Positions 42,586 through 51,078 of a DNA stretch of 64,000 nt are shown in pieces. Position numbers and translations under genes: made by a program. Position 1 is the stretch's first letter. The number at the start of each line of letters is the position of its first letter. The notes below the pieces were generated by a model. It was given only the letters and a program-made list of their open reading frames with translations, did not search any database and had not been told where the DNA came from. This DNA comes from JBKPNJ01 sp963695705 (lineage in GTDB: Bacteria > Actinomycetota > Actinomycetes > Propionibacteriales > Nocardioidaceae): the NCBI GenBank assembly GCA_963695705.1, contig CAVOHB010000004.1:434001-498000 (forward strand). The letters are read 5' to 3'.

Positions 42586-43062
42586 ATGGCGTCGCCGCCC
42601 CCCGGCCGCGGCCACCAGGTTGCACCGCGACTCGTGATCGGGCTCGGGGCCGCAGCCGCGTTCGTCTACGCGGTCTGGGCGCTGACACTGCGGCGCAGCG
42701 CCTTCGCCGACCACGAATCCAAGTCCCTCGGTCAGCTCGAGTCCAGCGACCGCATCGACGCGGTCCTGCTGGCCGTGTGCGGGGTCCTGCTGGTCGCCGG
42801 CCTCACGTACTGGCTGATGACCCGTCCCGGTGCCCCTGACGTCCTGGACATCAGCGCGCTGACCGCGCTAGGCCTCGCCGTGGTCGCCGCGGGCGTCGGC
42901 ACGTACCTTCTCCTCACCTGGAACACCGACGCCGATCGCGCGGTGTACGGGATGTACGGGCTCGGCGGTGGGTTCGCCCTGGCCGCCGTCGCCCTGCTGC
43001 TCGGGCTCGCCTCGCGGCGGGCAGCGCCCGCCGGCGACGGACCCCGCTCACCTCGGCGGTAG
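42586..43062 (+). CDS. Small multi-helix membrane protein
   Basis: ATG 42586 after GAGGAG gives 158 residues. Four hydrophobic segments: LVIGLGAAAAFVYAVWALTL, VLLAVCGVLLVAGLTYWLM, LTALGLAVVAAGVGTYLLLT and GGGFALAAVALLLGLAS. A soluble loop RRSAFADHESKSLGQLESSD lies between the first two. I do not recognise the family. Directly downstream is the TPP riboswitch. Confidence 0.65.
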   Translation: MASPPPGRGHQVAPRLVIGLGAAAAFVYAVWALTLRRSAFADHESKSLGQLESSDRIDAVLLAVCGVLLVAGLTYWLMTRPGAPDVLDISALTALGLAVVAAGVGTYLLLTWNTDADRAVYGMYGLGGGFALAAVALLLGLASRRAAPAGDGPRSPRR

Positions 43063-43083
43063 AGTCGGGGCGACAATTTCATC

Positions 43084-43173
43084 GCGGGAGCTCACGCACG
43101 AGTGGGCTGAGAGGGTGGCATCACGCGCGCCACCGACCGCCTGAACCTGACCGGGTAATGCCGGCGTAGGGAG
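43084..43173 (+). ncRNA. TPP (THI-box) riboswitch
   Basis: All conserved parts are seen in order: GGGCTGAGAGGGTGGC, a variable stem, CGCCACCGACCGCCTGAACC, then TGACCGGGTAATGCCGGCGT and AGGGAG. CTGAGA and the GAACCTGACCGGGTAATGCCGGCG stretch are the pyrimidine and pyrophosphate pockets. It ends 8 bases before the transporter ATG, and the terminal AGGGAG is itself the ribosome binding site, so TPP binding is expected to block translation. Confidence 0.95.
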
Positions 43174-43180
43174 ACCGATC

Positions 43181-44524
43181 ATGGCTGTCACGACGGCGCC
43201 GGACAAGCACGCGGGACACCAGCTCGAGGCGCCTCTCACCCTCACCACCGAAACCCCGCGCACACTCGGTCTGTTCGACCAGACCGCGATGTGGGGCAAC
43301 TTCGGCATCAGCCTGTTCGGCCCGGTCACCGGCGCGTACGTCGCCGCGTACACCGGCGACCTCCTCACGGCGCTGCTGGCGTCGCTGGTCGGATCGGTGG
43401 TCGGCGCGCTCATCCTCGGCGCCTCGGCGGTGTTCGGGTCGCACACGGGGGCCCCGGCGATGGTTGCCCTGCGCGGGATGTTCGGCCGCCGGGGGTCCGT
43501 CGTGCCCACGGTGCTCAACATCGCCCAGAGCGTCGGGTGGGCGACGGTGGAGATCATCCTCATCTCCACAGTCGCCGCGCAGGTGCTCGGTGGAAGTGAC
43601 TGGCGATGGGCCTGGGCGCTGATCGCCGGAGTGGTCGCGACCACGATGGCCATCCGCCCACTCGGCAGCGTGCGGCTGCTGCGCAAGGGCATGGTCCTGC
43701 TGGTGCCCCTTGCCTCGGCCTATCTGTTCTACGAGGTGCTGAGCCATCCCGTGCATGAGATCCCCGGTACCGGCTCCTACGGGTTCTGGCCGGCGGTGGA
43801 CGTCGCGATGGCGGGCATCGTGTCGTTCTCGCCGCTGGCGGCGGACTACAGCCGGCACTCCCGGACCAATCGCGCGGCCTTCGGCGGTGCCGCGATCGGC
43901 TACGGCGCCGCCGCGCTGGTCTACCTCGTGCTGGGGGCGCTCGCGGTGGCCACCCTGGCGACCGACGCCGACACGATGATCGCCACGCTGGTGGCACTGC
44001 CCGTCGGCGCGTTGACGCTTGCGATCCTCGCCGTCGACGAGGTCGACGAGGCGTTCGCCAACATCTACTCCACCACCATGTCCACCCACAACGTGCTGCC
44101 ACAGGTCGACCGCCGGGTCATCTCCGCCACGATCGGCGTGATCGCCACCGCTCTGGCGCTGTTCATCAACATGGACGGCTACACCGACTTCCTCTACCTG
44201 GTCGGCTCGGTGTTCATACCGCTGTTCGCGGTCGCCACAGCTGACTTCTTCGTCGTGTGCCGGATGCGGTGGGACGTCAGCGACCGAGCGTCGTTCCGGT
44301 GGGCACCGGTAGCGGCCTGGCTGGTCGGCTTCGTTTCCTACCAGCTGCTGAACCCCGGGACCCTGCGCGGCTGGTCGGACTTCTGGTACGACGTGCAGGG
44401 CTGGATCCACTTCACCCCCCCGGTGTGGATGGGCGCGTCCATCGGCTCGATCCTGGTCGGGGGCGCCACGGCGATGTTGTTCGGTCTGATCGCGCACGGG
44501 ACGCGGCACGGCGTGACACGATAG
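43181..44524 (+). CDS. cytX: NCS1 family transporter under TPP control, probable hydroxymethylpyrimidine importer
   Basis: 447 residues and about 12 membrane helices, with the NCS1 opening TLGLFDQTAMWGNFGISLFG and helix-6 region FWPAVDVAMAGIVSFSPLAA, then DYSRHSRT. This is the nucleobase:cation symporter family. Because the gene is directly behind a TPP riboswitch, the substrate is likely a thiamine pyrimidine precursor, the CytX assignment known from comparative genomics. Cytosine or purine transport cannot be excluded from sequence alone. Confidence 0.82.
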   Translation: MAVTTAPDKHAGHQLEAPLTLTTETPRTLGLFDQTAMWGNFGISLFGPVTGAYVAAYTGDLLTALLASLVGSVVGALILGASAVFGSHTGAPAMVALRGMFGRRGSVVPTVLNIAQSVGWATVEIILISTVAAQVLGGSDWRWAWALIAGVVATTMAIRPLGSVRLLRKGMVLLVPLASAYLFYEVLSHPVHEIPGTGSYGFWPAVDVAMAGIVSFSPLAADYSRHSRTNRAAFGGAAIGYGAAALVYLVLGALAVATLATDADTMIATLVALPVGALTLAILAVDEVDEAFANIYSTTMSTHNVLPQVDRRVISATIGVIATALALFINMDGYTDFLYLVGSVFIPLFAVATADFFVVCRMRWDVSDRASFRWAPVAAWLVGFVSYQLLNPGTLRGWSDFWYDVQGWIHFTPPVWMGASIGSILVGGATAMLFGLIAHGTRHGVTR

Positions 44525-44528
44525 GGGC

Positions 44529-45461
44529 GTGCCACGTGCGCGCCCGCGAGCCCTCTCTACCGCCCACGTCCGTTCCTCCATTCCCGGCCGGGGACTGCTG
44601 CGCCCGAAGCCCTTGGTGGTTGCGCCCCCGCCGCGATCCGATGGCCGGCCGGAGATCGTGGCCCATCGGGGTGCGAGTGCCACCCAGGCCGAGCACACTC
44701 TGGCGGCATACATGCAGGCGTTGCGCGACGGCGCGGATGCGCTCGAGTGTGACGTCCGGCTGACCGCCGACCAACACCTCGTGTGCGTCCATGACCGGCG
44801 GCTGGAGCGCACGTCGAACGGCAAGGGGGTGTTGTCGACGCTGCCGCTCGGCGAGCTCGAGCAGCTCGACTTCGCCTCGTGGAAGAAGCCCTGGAGCGAC
44901 CTCGACGACGAGGCCGAGGACGTCGAGTCCGACACCAGGTCCATCCTGACCCTCGATCGGCTGTGCGCGATGGTGGCGGACTGGGGCCGCCCGGTCGAGA
45001 TCGCGATCGAGACCAAGCATCCGACCCGCTACGCGGGAGTCGTCGAACGACGTCTGGTCGAGACCCTCCACCGCTTCGGCTGGGCGCATCCTCCGGCGGG
45101 CAAGCTGTCACCGGTCAGGGTGATGAGCTTCTCGTGGCTGTCCATCCGCCGCATCCAGGATCTCGCGCCGAGCACCCGGACCGTCTTCCTGATGGAACGG
45201 ATACCGCTACGCTTCCGCGACGGCAGCCTGCCGATGGGGGTGGCGATCGCGGGGCCGTCGATCGAGGCCGTGCGCGCACATCCCAACTACGTGTCCCGGG
45301 TGCACGGCCATGGCAGCTCGGTCCATGTCTGGACCGTCAACGACCGTCAGGACATCGCGCTGTGTGCCGACCTTGGGGTCGAGGCGATCATCACCGACCG
45401 GCCCGGACCGGCGCTCCGCCAGCTGTCGGCCGACCAGAACGGCCGCGGCTCCGGAGGCTGA
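44529..45461 (+). CDS. Glycerophosphodiester phosphodiesterase
   Basis: 310 residues from GTG 44529, 4 bases after the transporter stop. The GDPD barrel begins IVAHRGASATQAEHTLAAYM (catalytic His/Arg), then ADALECDVRLTADQHLVCVH with metal ligands and the second His, EIAIETKHPTRY, and the closing VWTVNDRQDIALCADLGVEA, IITDRP. It hydrolyses glycerophosphodiesters to glycerol-3-phosphate and an alcohol. No signal peptide is evident, so it is likely cytoplasmic. Confidence 0.93.
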   Translation: MPRARPRALSTAHVRSSIPGRGLLRPKPLVVAPPPRSDGRPEIVAHRGASATQAEHTLAAYMQALRDGADALECDVRLTADQHLVCVHDRRLERTSNGKGVLSTLPLGELEQLDFASWKKPWSDLDDEAEDVESDTRSILTLDRLCAMVADWGRPVEIAIETKHPTRYAGVVERRLVETLHRFGWAHPPAGKLSPVRVMSFSWLSIRRIQDLAPSTRTVFLMERIPLRFRDGSLPMGVAIAGPSIEAVRAHPNYVSRVHGHGSSVHVWTVNDRQDIALCADLGVEAIITDRPGPALRQLSADQNGRGSGG

Positions 45462-45512
45462 GGGTTGGGTACGACGGTCCGGCACACCGGCACTCGGTGA
45501 GGGGAGCATCCA

Positions 45513-46448
45513 GTGGGCAAGCGGGGCCAGAAGCAGAAGGCCAGTGCACGGACGGCTGGTTCGGTGGGACCGCGCGAACCCTGCCCCTGCGGCTCCGGCC
45601 GTCGCTACAAGTCCTGCCACGGTGCCGTGAGCGGTTCGGTTCCCTTTGTGGCAAGGACGTTCGCCGGGTTCGCCAGCGAGTGTGACATGGTGGCGATGCG
45701 TGAGTTCGTACCCGCCGCGACGGCGCCGCTCACTCTTGTCGACAACGCGGACCGCCCGCTCCTGCTGTGCTCGCTGCTGCCAGGCGCCCTGCCGGCGCTG
45801 GTTCGTGAGGACGGCGGCATCTGGCTCGGCCTACAGGTCCAGCACAACTCCGGAGACGCCAGCCGGGACCTCGCCTACGCGGTGGAGTTGGCGATGTCCG
45901 CTGCGTCGGGCGAGTCGGTGGGGATGCCGGACCTGCCCGGGTCGGGGGTTCGGCTCCAAGAGCTCGTCGACACCGAGACGCCCTTGGACGTGACGGTCCA
46001 TGAGGGGTTCGACTTCTGGGTCGAGGGGATGGAGGACGAGGGCGGGCAGATCGCCGCCACGCTGGAGCAGGCGAACGCGGCCGCGGCGCCCACGACACGG
46101 CTGGACAGCGTCGAGGCGGCGTACTGGACGAGCAGCGGCACCAAGGAGCATCTGCGCTGGGTTCTCCCGCAGCCGGAGGACGGGGTGCTGGATGCGCTGG
46201 CTCGCCTGCACGCCGCAGGCGACGACCTGTTAGGTGCGGACAGCCGGTTGGTCGGCTCGTTCCGGGCGCACGCGCTGCTCGTGCCGGTCTGGGAGCTGCC
46301 GGTGGGCACCGGCGCGGAAGCGCTGGAGGAGCCGGCGGCGGCGTTCACGGACCGGCTGGCGGATGCACTCGTCAGCGAGGCGCCGCTGACGTCCGCGCAA
46401 CGGGCGGCGCGGGCGGGCCTGGCGACCCGCCAGGTCACCATCCGATGA
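45513..46448 (+). CDS. DUF5926 family protein with N-terminal SEC-C motif
   Basis: 311 residues. A SEC-C zinc motif, PCPCGSGRRYKSCHG, lies at about 23-37 after a basic start, and the rest (PFVARTFAGFASECDMVAMR, EFVPAATAPLTL, LGLQVQHNSGDASRDLAYAV) matches the actinobacterial DUF5926 family. SEC-C zinc motifs occur in SecA and in many nucleic-acid- or chaperone-linked proteins. The function of this family is unknown. Confidence 0.85.
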   Translation: MGKRGQKQKASARTAGSVGPREPCPCGSGRRYKSCHGAVSGSVPFVARTFAGFASECDMVAMREFVPAATAPLTLVDNADRPLLLCSLLPGALPALVREDGGIWLGLQVQHNSGDASRDLAYAVELAMSAASGESVGMPDLPGSGVRLQELVDTETPLDVTVHEGFDFWVEGMEDEGGQIAATLEQANAAAAPTTRLDSVEAAYWTSSGTKEHLRWVLPQPEDGVLDALARLHAAGDDLLGADSRLVGSFRAHALLVPVWELPVGTGAEALEEPAAAFTDRLADALVSEAPLTSAQRAARAGLATRQVTIR

Positions 46449-46519
46449 ACTGAGCCGTCAGTCAGTAACCGGGTGTGATTACTTCGTTACGATCCAAATT
46501 AATTGCTTGTGTTTTGGGG

Positions 46520-46549
46520 TTGTTCACAGTGCGAGGTCATGCATACTCT
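46520..46549 (+). promoter_or_regulatory. AT-rich promoter-like element
   Basis: TTGTTC (46520-46525) and TACTCT (46544-46549) are 18 bases apart inside the most AT-rich part of the right half of the window. Downstream on this strand there is only the hairpin at 46558 and no gene, so if active it would make a very short RNA. Chance similarity is possible. Confidence 0.25.
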
Positions 46550-46557
46550 GTAGACAA

Positions 46558-46595
46558 CCCGGCCGTTGTTGTATCCCCCGTCAGCAACGGCCGGG
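46558..46595 (-). terminator. Probable terminator of the larB-arcA unit
   Basis: CCCGGCCGTTG (46558-46568) and CAACGGCCGGG (46585-46595) form a perfect 11-bp stem with a 16-base loop, 39 bases beyond the arcA stop codon. On the minus strand the stem is followed by TTGTCTAC, a weak T-rich tail. The plus-strand side lacks a T-run, so the minus-strand assignment is preferred. Confidence 0.55.
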
Positions 46596-46634
46596 TCTCG
46601 CATGTCCGCTCTCGGGCCGGTGTCATGAGCCCTG

Positions 46635-47891
46635 CTACGACTCCGCGGGCAGCGGGTCGCGCGATATCGGGCAGGACATGCAGCGCGGCCCACCCCGGCC
46701 CGATCCGAGCTCGGAGCCACTGATCGTGACGACCTCGATGCCGGCCTCCTCGAGCCGGGCATTGGTCTCCGTGTTCCGCTCGTACGCGACGGCGACACGC
46801 GGTCCGACCGCCAGCGTGTTGTTGCCGTCGTCCCACTGCTCGCGCTCGGCCGTGACCGGGTCGAGCCCGGTGTCGATGCGGTGGAGCGTGTCGATGTGCA
46901 TGGCCTTCGCCGCCGCGACCAGGAACGGTTCCGGCTCCGCCACCGCCAAGACGATCCCACCGGGCATCGTGCCCGGGGCTTCGTCATCGTGTGCCGAGCG
47001 GGTCACCGCATAGGCGACAAGCGTGTCGGCGACGTTGGGGTACATCACGATCTTGTCGGCGTCCACCATCGTCAGGACGGTGTTGAGGTGCATGGTGGCG
47101 CGTTCCTGAGCGATCGGTACGGCGAGCACGGTGTGGGCCAGGTCGGCGGCGAAGATCCTCCGGGCGAACCGTTCGACGCCCGCCGGCGTCGTCCGTTCCC
47201 CGGCGCCGATCGCGATGACGCCCGGGGCCAGCAGCAGGACGTCGCCGCCCTCGAGATGCTCGAGCTCCCACCCGTAGACCCGGCCGGTACCGGAGAAGCG
47301 GGGATGGTGTGTATAGATCAGGTCGGTGATCTGGGTTTCGCGCTCCCTGGCCGGCATCGCCAGGCTGGTGACGGCAACCTGGTCGCGCACCCAGACACTC
47401 GAGTCGCGGGTGAACAGCAGGTTGGGCAGCGGCGCGATGAGGAAGTCGTCGTGCGCGAGCAGGCTCGTCACCAGCCCGTGCCCGCCGCGCACCTCGTCGT
47501 TGCGGATGCCGGCGGTCAGCGCGGCAGCGAGCCCGAAGGGGTCGAGGCCGCCCAGGTGCTCGACGAAATAGGCCCGCATGGTCTCGCCCATCAGCAGGCT
47601 GCCGGTCACATCGGACACGGCCTGGGCCCGGGCCTGCGCGCTCTCCAGTGTCTGTTCCAGCAGGTCGATCAGGTAGAGAACCTCCACGCCGCGGTCGCGC
47701 AGCGCCTGGGCGAACACGTCGTGCTCCTCCTGCGCGCGCTCGATCCAGGGGATGCCGTCGAAGAGCAGGCTGTCGTTGTTGCGGGGGGTGAGGCGTTTGA
47801 GCTCCGGACCCGGCCGGTGCAGCATCACCGTGCGCAGGCGCCCCACCTCGCTGTCGGCGCCGTGCCGGGGATGCGGCGGGGTCACTGTCAT
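46635..47891 (-). CDS. arcA: Arginine deiminase
   Basis: 418 residues. Guanidino-enzyme motifs are complete: FTRDSSVWVRDQV, ELEHLEGGDVLLL, HLNTVLTMVDADKIVMYP, and the terminal GRGGPRCMSCP with the nucleophile Cys404. It converts arginine to citrulline and ammonia. The usual partners (arcB, arcC, arcD) are not next to it. It begins 9 bases after the membrane protein gene and is the last of a tightly packed minus-strand series, so its expression may follow that unit. Confidence 0.95.
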   Translation of the reverse strand: MTVTPPHPRHGADSEVGRLRTVMLHRPGPELKRLTPRNNDSLLFDGIPWIERAQEEHDVFAQALRDRGVEVLYLIDLLEQTLESAQARAQAVSDVTGSLLMGETMRAYFVEHLGGLDPFGLAAALTAGIRNDEVRGGHGLVTSLLAHDDFLIAPLPNLLFTRDSSVWVRDQVAVTSLAMPARERETQITDLIYTHHPRFSGTGRVYGWELEHLEGGDVLLLAPGVIAIGAGERTTPAGVERFARRIFAADLAHTVLAVPIAQERATMHLNTVLTMVDADKIVMYPNVADTLVAYAVTRSAHDDEAPGTMPGGIVLAVAEPEPFLVAAAKAMHIDTLHRIDTGLDPVTAEREQWDDGNNTLAVGPRVAVAYERNTETNARLEEAGIEVVTISGSELGSGRGGPRCMSCPISRDPLPAES

Positions 47892-47900
47892 AGCCGGAGC

Positions 47901-49964
47901 CTAGTGCGCCCTGCCGCCCGTCGACGCGAGAGTGCGCGACGTCAGGGCGAGCAGCAGTGGCACCGCGACCGCACCGACGGCGGCGAACACGGCGATCCCG
48001 GAGTCGTTGAGTGCCGATCCGAGGACGGCGATGATCAGGATGCCGGCGCCACAGGCCAGCGCGGCCTGCCCGTACGGCTCGACCGTGCGTCGGACCGGGG
48101 CGCCCGGGCGCAACCCCCAGACCATCGTCACCACCAACGCGACCATCATGAGGCTCAACGGGCTGTGGGTGAGGATGTACAGATTCGAGCTCCCCTTCCG
48201 GCTGACAACGGTCCATGCGGTGCCGTCGAACACCTGACCGACGAACCGTCCCAGGTGGGTCTGCTGCTCGGCCGGCCGGGCGTGGTCCGCGACGGCGATG
48301 CCCGCTACGAGGACGAAGCCGAGGACCGCGACGACGCCGAGTCGTCCCGGAGACACCCGGACATCGAGGCACAGCATCGCAGTGAGGACCAGCGCCGGGG
48401 TGAGCGCGATGACGCCACCGACGTCCGCGCCCAGACCGGGAGCGCCGTTCAGGCCGAGCAGGGCGACGCCCCAGGCCCCGGCCACGACGACCGCGCCGCG
48501 ACGTCCGGATCTCCGGCACGCGTATGCGAGCGCGACCGAGTACGCAAAGACCGCGCCGCTCGCGTAGAAGCCGAACGGCATGTTCCCGATGCCGGAGAAG
48601 CGTCCCGCTATCACGGCGTCGTAGCCGAACAGCGAGTTGCGCTGTAGACGCGAGCCGAACAGGACGTCGAGTCCGATGACCGCCGCGGTCGTCGTCGCGA
48701 TCACGAGCATCGGGGCCCATATCGCCCGGCGGCGGGTGACGTACCAAGAAGCCGCGGCGACGGCGACCGCGAAGCCGAGGCACAAGGCGCTCACGGTCAG
48801 CCCCGGCCAGGTCGAGCGCCACCAGGGAAGCGCGTTGGCCAGAAACGTCGCGACGGGCAGCGAGGCGGTGACGAGGAGCCCGCCGGTCAGCCATGGCGAT
48901 CCGCGTCGACGGAGCACCAGCACCGCGCAGACGCAGACAGCGATCTCGAGCAGCGCCAGCACCCAGACCGCGCCTCCGCCGATCCGCTCGTGCTCCGTGG
49001 CGGCAAGGTCGAGATCCTCGAGGTCGGCGACCGCGGCTGTGAACGACTGGGTTCGGTCTCGGGTCAGTAGCGGCCGCCCCGCCATCTGGCTGGGCACGTC
49101 ACCCCCCAGAACGTCCACCGCGGTGGGCGCCAGGTCGATCAACTGGGCATACGGGGTCGTACCGGTGCTGGCCGACTGGAGCCACGAGGACGCGACGCCG
49201 CCACCGCTGACGACCACGGGGTGCAGGTGAGACATGGCCTGACCGGACTCGGCGATGCCGGCGACGATGAGGAGCGAGCCGTCGAGCGCCCGGGCCAGTC
49301 GGTCCAGCAGAACGTCGAGCTGGTGCAGGGCTCGCTCGCGGGCCGGTCCTTCCGGAAGCGGTGGGGTTGCCACCAGGGTGAGAGGACATCGCCCGATGAC
49401 CGCTGCCCACCTCCGGGCGCTGCCGGCCGGGTCGGTGATCCGAACGTCGCTGTCGCTGCCGGAGACGGCGAGCACCGCGGGGGCACCGACGGCCGTGGTG
49501 CATCGGACCTGGGCGCCGAGAAGCCCCGGAACCGCTCCGAAGTTGAGGTCGTCGTTCTCCCGGACCACGGCGGTGAACGGCTGACTGCCGGCGAGATCTG
49601 GCGCGCCCCGCTGATCGGAGCAGCCCGACGCGTCCGATGCCGTCGAGCCGAACCTGGCCCGGTTGCCGGCTCCGAGGGAGACCCATCCGTCCCACGGACA
49701 GGTGGGTGAGGTCGCCGACCTGGTGCTGAGGTCACCGACCGCACCGTTGGCCGCCAGCCGGTGCAGGCGAGGGACGGTTGCCCCCGTGACGTCCGACCAC
49801 TCGAGCCCGGGAACACCGACGATGACGACGTGCTCATGGCGGGGCAGGTCGGCGGCGTCCGGAGTCGACAGCACCCGGACGGCACCGGCGGCGACCACGA
49901 GCCCGGCGAGCAGGGTGAGCAGAGCGACCGGTGTGCGCGCGCTGGTTCTCCGGCCACCTATCAC
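47901..49964 (-). CDS. Membrane protein with extracytoplasmic alkaline-phosphatase-like domain
   Basis: 687 residues. A signal-anchor helix (TPVALLTLLAGLVVAAGAVR) is followed by about 270 residues that look like an alkaline-phosphatase-superfamily fold: HVVIVGVPGLEWSDV near the start, TCPWDGWVSLGAGNRA, and near the end MSHLHPVVVSGGGVA, LIDLAPTAVDVLGGDVPSQM. The usual metal-binding Asp/Ser and DH motifs are not obvious, so activity is uncertain. The C-terminal 370 residues hold about nine membrane helices. It sits between a glycosyltransferase (4-base gap) and arcA. A cell-surface glycan or lipid role is inferred from context. Confidence 0.6.
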   Translation of the reverse strand: MIGGRRTSARTPVALLTLLAGLVVAAGAVRVLSTPDAADLPRHEHVVIVGVPGLEWSDVTGATVPRLHRLAANGAVGDLSTRSATSPTCPWDGWVSLGAGNRARFGSTASDASGCSDQRGAPDLAGSQPFTAVVRENDDLNFGAVPGLLGAQVRCTTAVGAPAVLAVSGSDSDVRITDPAGSARRWAAVIGRCPLTLVATPPLPEGPARERALHQLDVLLDRLARALDGSLLIVAGIAESGQAMSHLHPVVVSGGGVASSWLQSASTGTTPYAQLIDLAPTAVDVLGGDVPSQMAGRPLLTRDRTQSFTAAVADLEDLDLAATEHERIGGGAVWVLALLEIAVCVCAVLVLRRRGSPWLTGGLLVTASLPVATFLANALPWWRSTWPGLTVSALCLGFAVAVAAASWYVTRRRAIWAPMLVIATTTAAVIGLDVLFGSRLQRNSLFGYDAVIAGRFSGIGNMPFGFYASGAVFAYSVALAYACRRSGRRGAVVVAGAWGVALLGLNGAPGLGADVGGVIALTPALVLTAMLCLDVRVSPGRLGVVAVLGFVLVAGIAVADHARPAEQQTHLGRFVGQVFDGTAWTVVSRKGSSNLYILTHSPLSLMMVALVVTMVWGLRPGAPVRRTVEPYGQAALACGAGILIIAVLGSALNDSGIAVFAAVGAVAVPLLLALTSRTLASTGGRAH

Positions 49965-49968
49965 GGGC

Positions 49969-51078
49969 CTACGTCTCCCGCGACCAGAGATCGAGATAGC
50001 CGCCGATCACCTGCTGCGACACCGAAGCATCCGTCGGCAGGTCCCGGGCTGCGTCCGCGGCCGCGCGGGCCCACGTCGCGCGCGCCTGCTCGCTGTCCAG
50101 GAGCGTGCTGATCGCGACGACGAGTGCGTCGGAGTCCCCGGATGGCACCAGGAGCCCACCGCTGCCGACGAGTGCCGGTGTCCCACCGGCGACTGTACCC
50201 ACCAACGGGACGCCCGCGCGCAGCGCCTCCTGCACCGCCAGCGAGCTTCCCTCCCACAGGCTCGGGACCACCACGACGTCGGCCGCGGTGAGGAGGTCCG
50301 CGACGTCGTCACGCCAGCCGAGCAGGCGCATCGGTGCCCCGGTACGGGCGATCTGGGCCTCGAGCTGCCCGCGCAGCGGGCCGTCACCGGCGACCACGAA
50401 CAGCGGGTTGCTGGGATGACCGGCCATCGCCGCGGCGGCTTCGACCAGCCACGGGTAGCCCTTCTGCTCGGCCAGCCGTCCGATCGCCAGCACCAGCGGT
50501 TGTTCGCCCACCTGGAGCTCCCGGCGCAGCTCGTCTCGGGGGCGTGTCGTCGGCGGCAGGACGGGGGCACTCACCGGCGCCGAACGGACATCACGCCCCC
50601 CGAGCCGACGGGCCCGAGCCGCCAGATCCGGCGACACCGCGAAGACGAGATCCGCGCGCCGGACCACGTACCGCTCCATCGCCGCGGACACCAGACCCCG
50701 GAGGCCACCGGAGGGCGGCGCATTGTGCAGCGTCACCGCGAAGGGCACCGCCCGGCGGGTGGCCAGTCCCGCGAGCACGCCGGCGCGCAGGCTGTGCGCG
50801 TGCACGAGATGGGCACCGCGGGTCAGCCGGCGCAGCCGCCGAACCGTCCGCTGGTCGACGTGCGGCCGCGCCCGCGACCCGATCGGCACCGGGTGGAACG
50901 CGGCCCCGAGGCTGCTGAAGCCGAAACGGCCATCGGTGTCCGCGGGCCCGCAGACGGCGACCTTCGCGCCGCGTCGGACGAGCTCTGCCGCGAGCACCTG
51001 CACGTGCCGCCCTGTGCCACCGGTGGTGGTCGCGACCACGAGGCAGATCCGGCGGCCGCCGAGACTGGGCTCACTCAT
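49969..51078 (-). CDS. Glycosyltransferase family 4 (GT-B fold)
   Basis: 369 residues from ATG 51078, overlapping the murJ stop as ATGA. The acceptor half has the glycine loop TTTGGTGRHVQVLAAELVRR and VHAHSLRAGVLAG. The donor half has LAIGRLAEQKGYPWLVEAAA, FVVAGDGPLRGQLE, and VVVPSLWEGSSLAVQEALRA with the EX7E-type glutamates and GGTPALVG. It transfers a sugar from a nucleotide donor; the substrate is unknown. Coupling to murJ suggests surface polysaccharide or peptidoglycan-linked glycan. Confidence 0.88.
   Translation of the reverse strand: MSEPSLGGRRICLVVATTTGGTGRHVQVLAAELVRRGAKVAVCGPADTDGRFGFSSLGAAFHPVPIGSRARPHVDQRTVRRLRRLTRGAHLVHAHSLRAGVLAGLATRRAVPFAVTLHNAPPSGGLRGLVSAAMERYVVRRADLVFAVSPDLAARARRLGGRDVRSAPVSAPVLPPTTRPRDELRRELQVGEQPLVLAIGRLAEQKGYPWLVEAAAAMAGHPSNPLFVVAGDGPLRGQLEAQIARTGAPMRLLGWRDDVADLLTAADVVVVPSLWEGSSLAVQEALRAGVPLVGTVAGGTPALVGSGGLLVPSGDSDALVVAISTLLDSEQARATWARAAADAARDLPTDASVSQQVIGGYLDLWSRET

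Noticed and set aside
43121..45016. Minus-strand open frame of 631 codons over the NCS1 transporter and glycerophosphodiesterase
   Set aside because: Both plus-strand genes have complete family motifs; the antisense frame is His/Arg/Gln-rich and meaningless.
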